Of a stretch of DNA of 32,337 nucleotides, positions 15,762-23,948 are shown piece by piece. How positions within the stretch are numbered: position 1 is the first letter of the stretch; the number at the start of each line of letters is the position of its first letter. The notes beneath the pieces are model-generated. The model did no database searches. It was not told the DNA's origin and saw only the letters and a list, made by a program, of their open reading frames with translations. This DNA comes from JAYZAP01 sp964645285 (GTDB lineage: Bacteria; Pseudomonadota; Alphaproteobacteria; JAAXGF01). Both the position numbers and the translations under genes were made by a program. The stretch is taken from assembly GCA_964645285.1 (NCBI GenBank), contig CAZYDR010000039.1, positions 1-32,337 of the forward strand, in the 5' to 3' direction.

Positions 15762-17860
15762 TCGTCCCTCCCATCCGCCAGATGGACAACCGCATCCACC
15801 GCCACGGCCCTGTCGGCGATGACCATGAGCGGATTGACGTCGAGTTCGATCAGGGTGTCACGATGATCATCGGCGAATCGCGCCACGGCGGCCACCGTCG
15901 TGAGGATTGAATCGAATGCCTCCTCATCGACACCCAGTCGCGCCATGGCGCGGCCGACGAAATGCGCCAGAACGGTTGCTGTTGCCGGCAACAGCAGCAT
16001 TTGCGTCAGGTTCACCGCCTCGACCCTGATGCCGCCAGCGCCCAAAACCATGGCCAGGCCGAAGCGCGGATCGCGCACGCAGCCGATAATCAGTTCGTCA
16101 TCGGCGCCGCCGACCATCTTCTCCACCAGCAGTTGATCAACCGGAAGGCCATGAGCGCCGTAACAGGCCACGATGTCATCAACCGCCTGGGCCACGTCTT
16201 TGTCGTCGCGCAGGCCGAGTTGAACCCCGCCGAGCCTGGCCTTGTGAGTCGCCTCGGCGTTGATCGCCTTAACCGCCACCGGGTAGCCGAGCCCCTGGGC
16301 CGCATGAGCCACGCCCGAGGGGGCTGCCACCCGATGCGGCGCCAGCGGCAGCCCATACTCACCCAACAGCGCTTTGCTGGTCGGCTCGTCGAGAAGGGTT
16401 CCGGTCCATGGTACCGCGTGAGGCACAGGCAAAATTACGCTTGGCGGGCCACCGCCCTGATCAATAATGCCGCGCCATTCACCGGGTCGAACAGCGGCGG
16501 CGACGGCCGCTGTGGCATCCTCGATCCCCTGCAACGGCGCAACGCCGTGTTTGAGACAGAATTCGCGATAAGGTTCCGAGAAGGCCTCCGACAACGAACT
16601 CGCCACCACGCTCGGCAGGCCGCGCTCGCCACAGGCTCGCAGCCAGGCGCGAATGGTTTTGTCGTCGGACTCGCCATTCTTGGGCACCGGCCAATCGCAG
16701 AAGGCGAGCATCATCACCACGTCGTAATCGTCGCTGATCATGGTCGAAAAGCAGTGATGCAGGGCCGGCTCGTTCTCCATGGTCAGGCCTTCAGCGCCGG
16801 CGTAGGCGGCATTGTAGTCGAGCGGGTTGGAGACGGCGGCAAAGTGGGACACCTGGCCGCGTAGAGCAGTGGCCACGGCTGGTGAAGGCGGCGGTAGTTC
16901 CAGGTTCGCATCGGAGACCAGGTCCGCCGCGATGGTGCGGAGTGCGCCCGAGTTGGTCAGCACCGCCAGCTTTCGACCCTTTGGAAGTCCCGCCGTGGCA
17001 ACCATTTTGATGGTCTCGTCAAAGGACGATAGCGAGTGGGCGCGAACAATGCCGAGGCGCTCGAACAGGGCCTGATAGAAGTCATCGCCATGAGCCAGCG
17101 ACCCGGTGTGAGTCCGCGCCATGGCGGCGCCCAACTCGGTCCGCCCGACCTTGAGCACGACAATGGGAACATTGCGCTCCAATGCATGGGCGGCGGCCTC
17201 GGAAAAACCCGCCACATCGTTGATACCTTCGAGAAACAGGCCGATCGCCGTGACCCTGGGATCATCAGCCAGGACACGGATGAAATCGCCGGGATCGAGG
17301 ACCGCCTGATTGCCGGTGCTGATAACGTAGGCGGCGTGAACCGAGCGTTTGTTCGCAATGTAGTTGAAGGCAATGCCGCCGCTCTGGGTAATGATCGCCA
17401 CGCCGCTGTCGCAGTGTTCCGGCGCATGACCGTTGATGGGCCACAGCACCACGCCATCAAGGTTGTTCAGAATGCCGTTGGAATTGGGCCCGACCAAGGC
17501 AAGGTCGCCCGCCGTCTCGACCAGGGCACCGTGGTAGTCCTGCCCGGCGTCACCCATTTCACCGAATCCCGCCGCATGGCATACCGCCCCGCCGGCTCCC
17601 ATGGCGGCGAGTTCGCCAATCACGTCGATAACATTTTCGCGGCTGACATAAAGGAACGTCGCGTCCGGCGCTTCCGGCAGGTCTCCCACGGTGGCAAAGG
17701 TCGGCAGGCCGGCCAGGATTTCATGGCGCGGGTTGACCGGCCAGACCGGACCATTGAACCCGGCGGCCCGGCAGATATCGATAGCCGGCACCATGGATGT
17801 GCCGCCGACAAACGCGATGTGGCGCGGTTGCAGCAGGCGCTTGAGATTGGCCTCGGCCAT
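15758..17860 (-). CDS. ADP-forming acyl-CoA ligase (acetate-CoA-ligase/succinyl-CoA-synthetase superfamily)
   Basis: Single-chain acyl-CoA synthetase, NDP-forming, of 700 residues: ATP plus CoA plus a carboxylic acid gives acyl-CoA, ADP and phosphate. The CoA-binding domain runs to about 135 (GPNSNG at 124-129). The ligase domain has ITQSGGIAFNY at 157-167 and the conserved HTGSLAH at 251-257, and an ATP-grasp domain begins near residue 480 (LLGEYGLPLAPHRVA) and includes VAVKAINAEATHKARLGGV. Full length for the family. Its start shares one base with the upstream stop (TGATG) and its stop overlaps the hotdog gene, so three genes are translationally linked. The acid is unknown; the PLP enzyme upstream may supply it after oxidation. 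Confidence 0.87.
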   Translation of the reverse strand: MAEANLKRLLQPRHIAFVGGTSMVPAIDICRAAGFNGPVWPVNPRHEILAGLPTFATVGDLPEAPDATFLYVSRENVIDVIGELAAMGAGGAVCHAAGFGEMGDAGQDYHGALVETAGDLALVGPNSNGILNNLDGVVLWPINGHAPEHCDSGVAIITQSGGIAFNYIANKRSVHAAYVISTGNQAVLDPGDFIRVLADDPRVTAIGLFLEGINDVAGFSEAAAHALERNVPIVVLKVGRTELGAAMARTHTGSLAHGDDFYQALFERLGIVRAHSLSSFDETIKMVATAGLPKGRKLAVLTNSGALRTIAADLVSDANLELPPPSPAVATALRGQVSHFAAVSNPLDYNAAYAGAEGLTMENEPALHHCFSTMISDDYDVVMMLAFCDWPVPKNGESDDKTIRAWLRACGERGLPSVVASSLSEAFSEPYREFCLKHGVAPLQGIEDATAAVAAAVRPGEWRGIIDQGGGPPSVILPVPHAVPWTGTLLDEPTSKALLGEYGLPLAPHRVAAPSGVAHAAQGLGYPVAVKAINAEATHKARLGGVQLGLRDDKDVAQAVDDIVACYGAHGLPVDQLLVEKMVGGADDELIIGCVRDPRFGLAMVLGAGGIRVEAVNLTQMLLLPATATVLAHFVGRAMARLGVDEEAFDSILTTVAAVARFADDHRDTLIELDVNPLMVIADRAVAVDAVVHLADGRDE

Positions 17861-19113
17861 CAGACCACGTAGACCGCTCCTTCGGCCGGCCCTTCGACAC
17901 GGCCGTTGGCGACGTCATCGACGACGGCGCTGAGGTCGCTGAGGAAATCATCGGCAATCTCGCCATGGCGGTAATTGAGCAGCAATATGATCGCCGCCGG
18001 ATCCTCGCCGCGGGCCAGCATCCAGCCCCGGTTGTTCATGGCCAGAGCAATAGCCGCGGTGTCCTGGTCGGTGGACATGAAGGCGAAGTGGCCGCCCTCA
18101 GGCTCGCCCAGTACCGTGAGGCCGCCGATCGCCTGAATTGCGCCAATCAGGTACTTCTTGGTCTCGAGAATTTTCCCGACCCGCTCGCGGTAGCCGTTGA
18201 ACCCGAGATAGCGCATCACCGCCCAGGCCGAGGCCACGGGCCCGCCGTTGCGTGACCCGGCGATGCCCATGGTGGCGTAGATGCCCGCCGGCCAATCGCC
18301 GGACTCGAAGCGCTGGTACTCTTCTAGCGCCTTGTCACGCAATAACATCAGGGAAGAGCCGCGCAGGGCGTAGCCGTATTTATGCAGGTCCGCCGACATG
18401 GACATAACACCTGGCACGGCGAAGTCAAAATCGGGCACTGCATAACCGAGATCGCGGGCGAAAGGCAGGACGAAGCCGCCAACGCAGGCGTCCACATGCA
18501 TCCACAGACCGTGGGCGACGGCGAGCGCGGCGATATCGCGAATGGGATCGACGTTGGCGTAAGGATACGGCGGCGCCGAGCCGACGATCATTATGGTGTT
18601 ATCGTTAATCGCCGCCGCCATGGCGGGCACATCGGCGCGATAATCGACACTGCCGGCCATGCGCACCACCTTGACGTCGAACAATTGCGCCGCTTTTGCA
18701 AACGCCACGTGGGCGGTGCGCGGCAAGATGATCTCCGGCGCCGTGATGCCCGGCTTATGGTCCCGCGCCCAGTCCCGCGCGGTCTTGACCGCCACGCAGA
18801 TACTCTCGGTGCCGCCGGTGGTCAGGGTACCGCTGGCGCCGTCGGGAGCGTCGAGCATTTCCAGGCCCATGGCGACCACGTCGGTCTCGTAGGCCGGCAG
18901 GCTGGGATAGACGGCGGCGCCATAGATCACGTTATCGCCCATGTGCAGGTTGAAGGCCTCGGTGGCGACGCGGGTGACATCCTCGCCGGCGTAGTACGAA
19001 GCCTTGAGGTTGCGCGGATCGTCCCAGCCGCCATCGCCTGCCCGCATGGCATCCATAGTGGTGGCGATATCGTCGGCGCTCAGGCCGTCGGCTGCAAAAT
19101 GTCGATTGGTCAT
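17860..19113 (-). CDS. PLP-dependent lyase/decarboxylase (sphingosine-1-phosphate-lyase-like)
   Basis: Fold-I PLP enzyme of 417 residues close to the group II decarboxylase/S1P-lyase branch. The PLP lysine is Lys245 in SADLHKYGYA with His244 next to it; Asp208 in HVDACVGG contacts the ring nitrogen; GTLTTGGTES at 95-104 is the phosphate loop. S1P lyases share the SxDxHKYG and TxGGTES patterns. Bacterial members cleave phospho-amino-alcohols or decarboxylate amino acids. No membrane anchor is visible, unlike eukaryotic S1P lyase. It is the first gene of the coupled operon with the CoA ligase and hotdog dehydratase, so an aldehyde or acid released here might feed the ligase (inference). Confidence 0.8.
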   Translation of the reverse strand: MTNRHFAADGLSADDIATTMDAMRAGDGGWDDPRNLKASYYAGEDVTRVATEAFNLHMGDNVIYGAAVYPSLPAYETDVVAMGLEMLDAPDGASGTLTTGGTESICVAVKTARDWARDHKPGITAPEIILPRTAHVAFAKAAQLFDVKVVRMAGSVDYRADVPAMAAAINDNTIMIVGSAPPYPYANVDPIRDIAALAVAHGLWMHVDACVGGFVLPFARDLGYAVPDFDFAVPGVMSMSADLHKYGYALRGSSLMLLRDKALEEYQRFESGDWPAGIYATMGIAGSRNGGPVASAWAVMRYLGFNGYRERVGKILETKKYLIGAIQAIGGLTVLGEPEGGHFAFMSTDQDTAAIALAMNNRGWMLARGEDPAAIILLLNYRHGEIADDFLSDLSAVVDDVANGRVEGPAEGAVYVV

Positions 19114-19193
19114 GCCGTTTACTCCTCCGCGCCGCGTTGACGCCCCCGCGCAAGGGAACTACACCTTGATGCAACATTGGAGGGGCAATTGCC

Positions 19194-20348
19194 ATGGAAA
19201 CCGTAACCAAATTTCCCGCCGCCGAATACGAGGCCCGTTATGAGCGCCTGCAGGCCTTGATGGGCGCCGCCGGCCTCGACGCCGTGGTCGTGACAAATCA
19301 CCAGAACGTCAATTATTTCGCCGGCATTACATCGATCCTGGCCGGCCTGCCCGGCGGCTATGGCAATGTGCGGCCGTTGATCGTGGTGCTGCCCCGTGAC
19401 AGCGCGCCGGTCATCATTGTTCAGTTCACCGATTACGGGAACGGCGTGGCCAATTCCTGGATCGACGACGTCAGGGCCTGGGTCGATCTGCCGTTCACCC
19501 CCGCCCTGCTCGAAGAGGTATTGTGCGACAAGGGGCTAGCCGAGGGCCGCATCGGCATGGAGTTCTCGCGCGAACTTCACCTCGATATCCCATACAACGA
19601 CTTCCAGACCCTTAAGGGCAACCTATCGGGCGCCGATTTCACCGACGCCGCCGACATCCTGTGGACGCTGCGCATGATCAAGTCACCGGCGGAGATCGAG
19701 TGCATCCGCAAGGCAGCGCAAATCACCGCCAAGAGCCTGGCCGACAATCTACCCCGCATCGAGGCCGGCATGACCGAACGCGACGCCGCCCGGCTCATCG
19801 GCCTGGGGCTGATCGAAGGCGGCGCCGACAAGTACAATTACGTCAGCTCGATCGCCGGGCGCGGCACCTACGACCGGTTCTGCCAGCTGCCCACGGATCG
19901 GGTCATCGAGACCGGCGACCAGCTATGGTGTGACCTGTCGGCGATCTACCGGGACTATTGCTCGGACATGTCGTCCTTCGTGGTGGTCGGCGGCGCGTCG
20001 AACGAACAGCAGCACCTGAGCGAAGTGGCCCGGCAGGTCCATCTCAAGGCGGTCGATTACATGCGGCCCGGCCTGCGCGCCCGCGATGTCATGGCCTATG
20101 TGGCGAAATGCTACGAGGACGACGGCTATGGCTGGAATTTCGACATCGGCCGCTGCGGCCACGGGGTCGGCCTCGAGTTGGCCGAGCAACCATCCCTCGA
20201 CGCCAACAGCGACGTAGTCCTGCAGGCCGGCATGACCCTGGCCTTCGAGCCCGCTATTCTCGACGACTGCGGCCTGTTCGACATGGAAGAGGATATCCTC
20301 ATCACCGAGGACGGTTGCGAGGTTTTCGCCCCAGTCTGGCCGCGCTAG
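19194..20348 (+). CDS. M24-family metallopeptidase (Xaa-Pro aminopeptidase/creatinase-like)
   Basis: A 384-residue pita-bread-fold hydrolase with an N-terminal creatinase-type domain (to about 160) and the M24 catalytic domain. All five metal ligands are visible: Asp247 and Asp258 (CDLSAIYRDYCSDMSSF), His323 (GHGVGL), Glu352 (FEPAI) and Glu366 (MEEDILI). It is therefore likely an active metallopeptidase or amidohydrolase, cleaving X-Pro peptides or small amide bonds such as those of creatine or ectoine. GGAGGGG lies eight bases before the ATG. Its TAG stop overlaps the TAG of the convergent methyltransferase reading frame (CTAG at 20345-20348). It is divergent from the PLP-lyase operon. Confidence 0.88.
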   Translation: METVTKFPAAEYEARYERLQALMGAAGLDAVVVTNHQNVNYFAGITSILAGLPGGYGNVRPLIVVLPRDSAPVIIVQFTDYGNGVANSWIDDVRAWVDLPFTPALLEEVLCDKGLAEGRIGMEFSRELHLDIPYNDFQTLKGNLSGADFTDAADILWTLRMIKSPAEIECIRKAAQITAKSLADNLPRIEAGMTERDAARLIGLGLIEGGADKYNYVSSIAGRGTYDRFCQLPTDRVIETGDQLWCDLSAIYRDYCSDMSSFVVVGGASNEQQHLSEVARQVHLKAVDYMRPGLRARDVMAYVAKCYEDDGYGWNFDIGRCGHGVGLELAEQPSLDANSDVVLQAGMTLAFEPAILDDCGLFDMEEDILITEDGCEVFAPVWPR

Positions 20349-20977
20349 AGTACCCGGTAAACCAACATCTGGTGCAGCACCTCGGGCTCGCCGAGAGGCA
20401 TGGTCTGGTAGGGCCGGGTCTTTTCGATCAAGGATCAGAAGCCCCTGGTCTCAAGGGCTTCGGCGCCGGCGGCGTAACCAGTCTCGCCGTCGGTGTCGTG
20501 GCGGATACTGAACGCGATAACGCCGTCTGGCCGGGTCACCCGGATCAGTTCACCGAAGGCATCGGGCTCGGCATGGCCCGGCGAAAAGACGCCGATGGCG
20601 CTGGTCGCGGCAAACTGATCGTCGAGAAAGTCCAGCACATTACCGAGACGTCCATGACACAGCGCGCTGTACGCGCTCTTGCGCCCGGCCACGGCGAGCA
20701 TTTCATTTGATGCGTCGAGGCCGGTGATATTGCCATAACCCATGTCGCGAAGGACGTGCCCCAGCAGCCCAGTGCCGCAGCCCGCATCGAGCAGTGGCTC
20801 AGCGTCCACCGGCACCTGGCGACCGATCAATCCCGCAGCGACCGCCGGGATGCGATAGCCCATGCCGACCACGTCGGCCTCGTACTTCTCGGCCCAGCCG
20901 TCATAGGCGACCTCCAGTTCGCCGGCGTCCTTGGAGTCGTAAACCGCGTGGATCTGCTCAGATGCCCGATTACCCAT
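20345..20977 (-). pseudogene. Class I SAM-dependent methyltransferase with an in-frame TGA
   Basis: The frame starts at ATG 20975-20977 (MGNRASEQIHAVYD) after GGAGGG. It shows SAM motif I LDAGCGTG at 63-70, and GLDASNEML and RPDGVIAFS further on. At codon 181 it meets TGA (20435-20437). The same frame then continues for 29 codons (SLIEKTRPYQTMPLGEPEV, LHQMLVYRVL) to TAG. That tail is what methyltransferases of this small type normally end with, and the interrupted position would suit tryptophan (TGG). So it is either a nonsense mutation, a sequencing error or recoding. The 180-residue product lacks its final strands and may be inactive. It is divergent from the M55 operon. Confidence 0.75.
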
Positions 20978-21102
20978 GTCCTGCCCTCCGCTTACATTCC
21001 TTGGCTGACCGTAACACAAAGCTCTCCCCTGGCTTGGCCGTTGTGTTGCGGCGGCGAACTCGGCACACTAGCCACCGCTGCCACGGCACCAACGGGGGAA
21101 TT

Positions 21103-21918
21103 ATGAAGGTTTACATCAGCGTTGATATCGAAGGCGTCGCCGGCATCACCCACTGGGATGAGGCGACCAAGCGGAAACCCAGCTATGGCGAATACCGCGA
21201 GCAGATGACAGCCGAGGCGGTCGCGGCCTGCGAGGGCACGCTTAACGCCGGCGCAACGGAGATCATCGTCAAGGACGCCCACGGTACCGGGCGCAACATC
21301 CTGCCCGAACGGTTGCCCGAGGGAACCCGCCTGATCCGGGGGTGGAGCGGCGATCCGCAGTTGATGGTCGAATTCCTCGACGACAGCTACGACGCTCTGG
21401 CCATGGTCGGCTATCACGCCGCCGCCAGCGCCGGTGGCAACCCCCTGGCGCACACCATCACTGGCAAAGTCGCCAAGATGCTGATCAACGGCCAGGTCAC
21501 GTCGGAGTTCATGCTGAGCCGCGACTGCGGCGCGCTCCATGGCGTGCCGACCGTGTTCCTGGCCGGCGACCAGACCCTGTGCGACAGCGCCACGGCGATG
21601 AACTCGGCGACCCACACGGTCGCCACCAAGCATTGCGCCGGCGGCTCGACCACCTCGGTCCATCCAAATGTCGCAACAGCCATGATCCGCGACGGCATGG
21701 CGGCGGCGCTGGCCGACGATGCGGCGAAAAAGCTACTGCCTCTGGCCGATAGTTTCGAGCTTGAGCTGTGGTACACCGACCAGCATTACGCCATTAACGC
21801 CTCACAATATCCGGGAGCGCGTCTTCATGATCCGCACGCCATAAAATACCAGGCCAGAGACTTTTTCGAGATCATGCGAATTCTCAGCTTTGTCCTTGAA
21901 CCTCCTCGTTTTCAATAG
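21103..21918 (+). CDS. M55 D-aminopeptidase, DppA-like (copy 1)
   Basis: Zinc peptidase of family M55 (271 residues), known from Bacillus DppA, which releases D-Ala from short D-peptides. The N-terminal MKVYISVDIEGVAGI gives ligands Asp8 and Glu10; His60 lies in VKDAHGTGRN, His105 in GYHAAASAGGNPLAHT, and Glu135 in INGQVTSEFML. The frame extends far upstream, but the ATG at 21103 has GGGGGA before it and gives the family N-terminus. It is followed after eight bases by a close paralog, and is the first gene of an operon with a flavoprotein and a permease. DppA is a large ring oligomer; two paralogs could mix. Confidence 0.88.
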   Translation: MKVYISVDIEGVAGITHWDEATKRKPSYGEYREQMTAEAVAACEGTLNAGATEIIVKDAHGTGRNILPERLPEGTRLIRGWSGDPQLMVEFLDDSYDALAMVGYHAAASAGGNPLAHTITGKVAKMLINGQVTSEFMLSRDCGALHGVPTVFLAGDQTLCDSATAMNSATHTVATKHCAGGSTTSVHPNVATAMIRDGMAAALADDAAKKLLPLADSFELELWYTDQHYAINASQYPGARLHDPHAIKYQARDFFEIMRILSFVLEPPRFQ

Positions 21919-21926
21919 GAAATATC

Positions 21927-22724
21927 ATGAAAGTATACATCAGCGTCGACATCGAAGGAGTTGCCGGCATCACCCACTGGGACGAGGCCGAGATCGACAA
22001 GGAGGGCTACCAGGAGTATCGCGAGCAGATGACCGTCGAGGCGGTCGCCGCCTGCGAAGGGGCCCTCGACGCCGGCGCTACCGAAATTCTGGTCAAGGAC
22101 GCCCACTGGACCGCCCGCAACATCTACCCTGAACGCCTGCCCGAGGAAGCGCGTCTGATCCGGGGCTGGAACGGCGAGCCCTTCGCCATGATCCAGGGCC
22201 TCGACAGCAGCTTCGACGCCGCCGCCATGATCGGCTACCACTCCGGCGCTGGGGCCGGCGGCAATCCCCTGGCCCACACCATGACCGAGGTCGACACCAA
22301 GACCCTGATCAACGGCGAGCTGACCTCGGAATACCTGCTGCACCGCAATGCCGCCGCCATGCGCGGCGTGCCCGTGGTCTTCCTCTCCGGCGACAAAAAC
22401 CTGTGCGATACCGCCATGGCGACCAACCGGGTTGTCCATACGGTGGCCACAAAGGACGGCGCCGGCGCCTCGACCACCTCGCTGCAACCCATGGCCGCCG
22501 CCAAGCAGATTCGTGCGGGCATGGCGGCGGCGCTGCGTGATGAGGCGGCCCGCGAACTACCGACCCTGGCCGCGAATTTCGAATTGGAGGTCTGGTTCGG
22601 CAAGAACGAGGATGCCTATCAGGCTTCATACTTTCCCGGCGCCCGCCTTATCGACCCCCATTGCGTGGCCATGGAGACCGACGATTACTATGAGGTCGGG
22701 CGGATACTGCACTTCATCTTGTAG
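21927..22724 (+). CDS. M55 D-aminopeptidase, DppA-like (copy 2)
   Basis: Tandem paralog of the preceding gene, 265 residues and nearly identical over the first 20 residues (MKVYISVDIEGVAGITHWDE). Ligand positions Asp8, Glu10, His60 and the GYHSGAGAGGNPLAHT segment are all kept, and INGELTSEYLL holds the glutamate. Between the copies the loop after residue 20 differs (AEIDKEGYQE against ATKRKPSYGE), as does the C-terminal third, so a recent exact duplication is excluded. An AGGAAA site precedes the ATG. Substrate is presumably a D-amino-acid-containing peptide or a related amide. The next gene starts nine bases later. Confidence 0.88.
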   Translation: MKVYISVDIEGVAGITHWDEAEIDKEGYQEYREQMTVEAVAACEGALDAGATEILVKDAHWTARNIYPERLPEEARLIRGWNGEPFAMIQGLDSSFDAAAMIGYHSGAGAGGNPLAHTMTEVDTKTLINGELTSEYLLHRNAAAMRGVPVVFLSGDKNLCDTAMATNRVVHTVATKDGAGASTTSLQPMAAAKQIRAGMAAALRDEAARELPTLAANFELEVWFGKNEDAYQASYFPGARLIDPHCVAMETDDYYEVGRILHFIL

Positions 22725-22733
22725 GAGCGGGCC

Positions 22734-23948
22734 ATGACCCGGCGTATCGTTGTAGTTGGCGGCGGCGTGATCGGCACCAGCGTGGCGTGGCATCTGGCGG
22801 TAGCCGGGGCCGGCGGGATTACCCTCCTCGAGCGTGACCGCCTCGGCGCTGGCACCACCTGGCATTCCGCCGGCAACATCACTTGGCTGGCCTATAACGA
22901 CCGGCAAATCCTGGCGACCCTGGACGCCGTGGAAACCGCATCGAAGGAGTCGGGCCAGGACACCGGCTGGCTCAAGACGGGGCGGCTGGTTCTGGCCCGC
23001 GATCACGTCACTCTGGAAAGCTTCACCGGCTCCGCTAACCTGGGGGAGGAACGTGGCTATGGCTCACAAATGCTGACCCCGGCGAAAGCCGCCGAGCATC
23101 ATCCCTTGCTCGATCCGTCAGCCATCGCGGGCGCATGGCTCAACGGTCTGTCCGGACGCCTCGACCCGGCCGGGCTTGTCGCCGCCTATGCGGGCGCGGC
23201 CCGAAAACGCGGCGTGACCATTCGTGAGTCCTGTGCGGTCACAGGCATCACCACCAACAACGACCAGGTCACCGGCGTCGAAACCAACGATGGCGCCATT
23301 CCTGCCGACACGGTGGTGGTATGCGGCGGCCTGTGGTCGCGGCGCCTGCTGGCCGGCTGCGGCATCGCTCTGGCGCAATGGGGCAACGAGCATTTCTACG
23401 TTATCGCGCGCGTCGACCCGGCGCTCGACCGAACGACCCCGTCCTTCGTCGCGCCCGACTATTCGATCTATGGCCGCGAGGAAGTCGGCGGCATGCTGTT
23501 CGGCTGTTTCGACGAAAACGCCCTGACCCTCGATGGCGATAACGGCGCCCCGCCGGACGACTTCTCGTTCTCCCTGCTCAATGAGAACTGGGACAAGTTC
23601 GCGCCCTACGCGGAAAGCGCGGCGACCCTGTTCCCGACCCTTGCCGAGGCCCCGATCAGCCGCTTCGTCAACGGCCCGGAGACTTTCACTCCCGATGGCC
23701 AGCCGCTTATCGGCCTGGCCGGAGATGTCGACGGATTGTACGTGGCAAGCGCCATGAACTCAGGCGGCGTCACTTATTCGGGCTATGCCGGGCAGTTGAT
23801 CAGCGATCTGGTCACGGGCGCCGATCCCCGGTTCGATCCGGCGCGCTACGCCCCGACCCGTTTCGGCGCCCAGGCCGGCGATGAGACCTGGTTGCGCGAA
23901 ACCATCTCCCAGGTCCCCAGTAGCCGCTACCGCGAACTCCACGATTGA
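22734..23948 (+). CDS. FAD oxidoreductase, sarcosine/dimethylglycine-dehydrogenase-like (DAO family)
   Basis: A 404-residue flavoprotein with the FAD motif VVVGGGVIGTSVAWH (6-20) and LGAGTTWHSAG at 37-47. In dimethylglycine and sarcosine dehydrogenases the histidine of the TWHxAG motif (here His44) carries covalent FAD, so a covalently bound cofactor is plausible. The C-terminal folate/GcvT-like domains of those larger enzymes are absent, making this a stand-alone DAO domain. The likely reaction is oxidation of an N-methyl, imino or D-amino acid. Position after two D-aminopeptidases suggests it oxidises amino acids they release (inference). AGGAGCGGGCC lies before the ATG. The stop overlaps the TTG start of the permease gene. 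Confidence 0.85.
   Translation: MTRRIVVVGGGVIGTSVAWHLAVAGAGGITLLERDRLGAGTTWHSAGNITWLAYNDRQILATLDAVETASKESGQDTGWLKTGRLVLARDHVTLESFTGSANLGEERGYGSQMLTPAKAAEHHPLLDPSAIAGAWLNGLSGRLDPAGLVAAYAGAARKRGVTIRESCAVTGITTNNDQVTGVETNDGAIPADTVVVCGGLWSRRLLAGCGIALAQWGNEHFYVIARVDPALDRTTPSFVAPDYSIYGREEVGGMLFGCFDENALTLDGDNGAPPDDFSFSLLNENWDKFAPYAESAATLFPTLAEAPISRFVNGPETFTPDGQPLIGLAGDVDGLYVASAMNSGGVTYSGYAGQLISDLVTGADPRFDPARYAPTRFGAQAGDETWLRETISQVPSSRYRELHD

Noticed and set aside
20435..20437. Genome-wide reassignment of TGA as an amino-acid codon
   Set aside because: Many intact genes here (for example the SDR, LivH and the fold-III PLP enzyme) end in TGA at family-typical lengths, and conserved Trp positions use TGG.
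20435..20437. Selenocysteine at the methyltransferase TGA
   Set aside because: No stable SECIS-like stem-loop is apparent directly after the TGA, and the position looks like Trp rather than a redox Cys.
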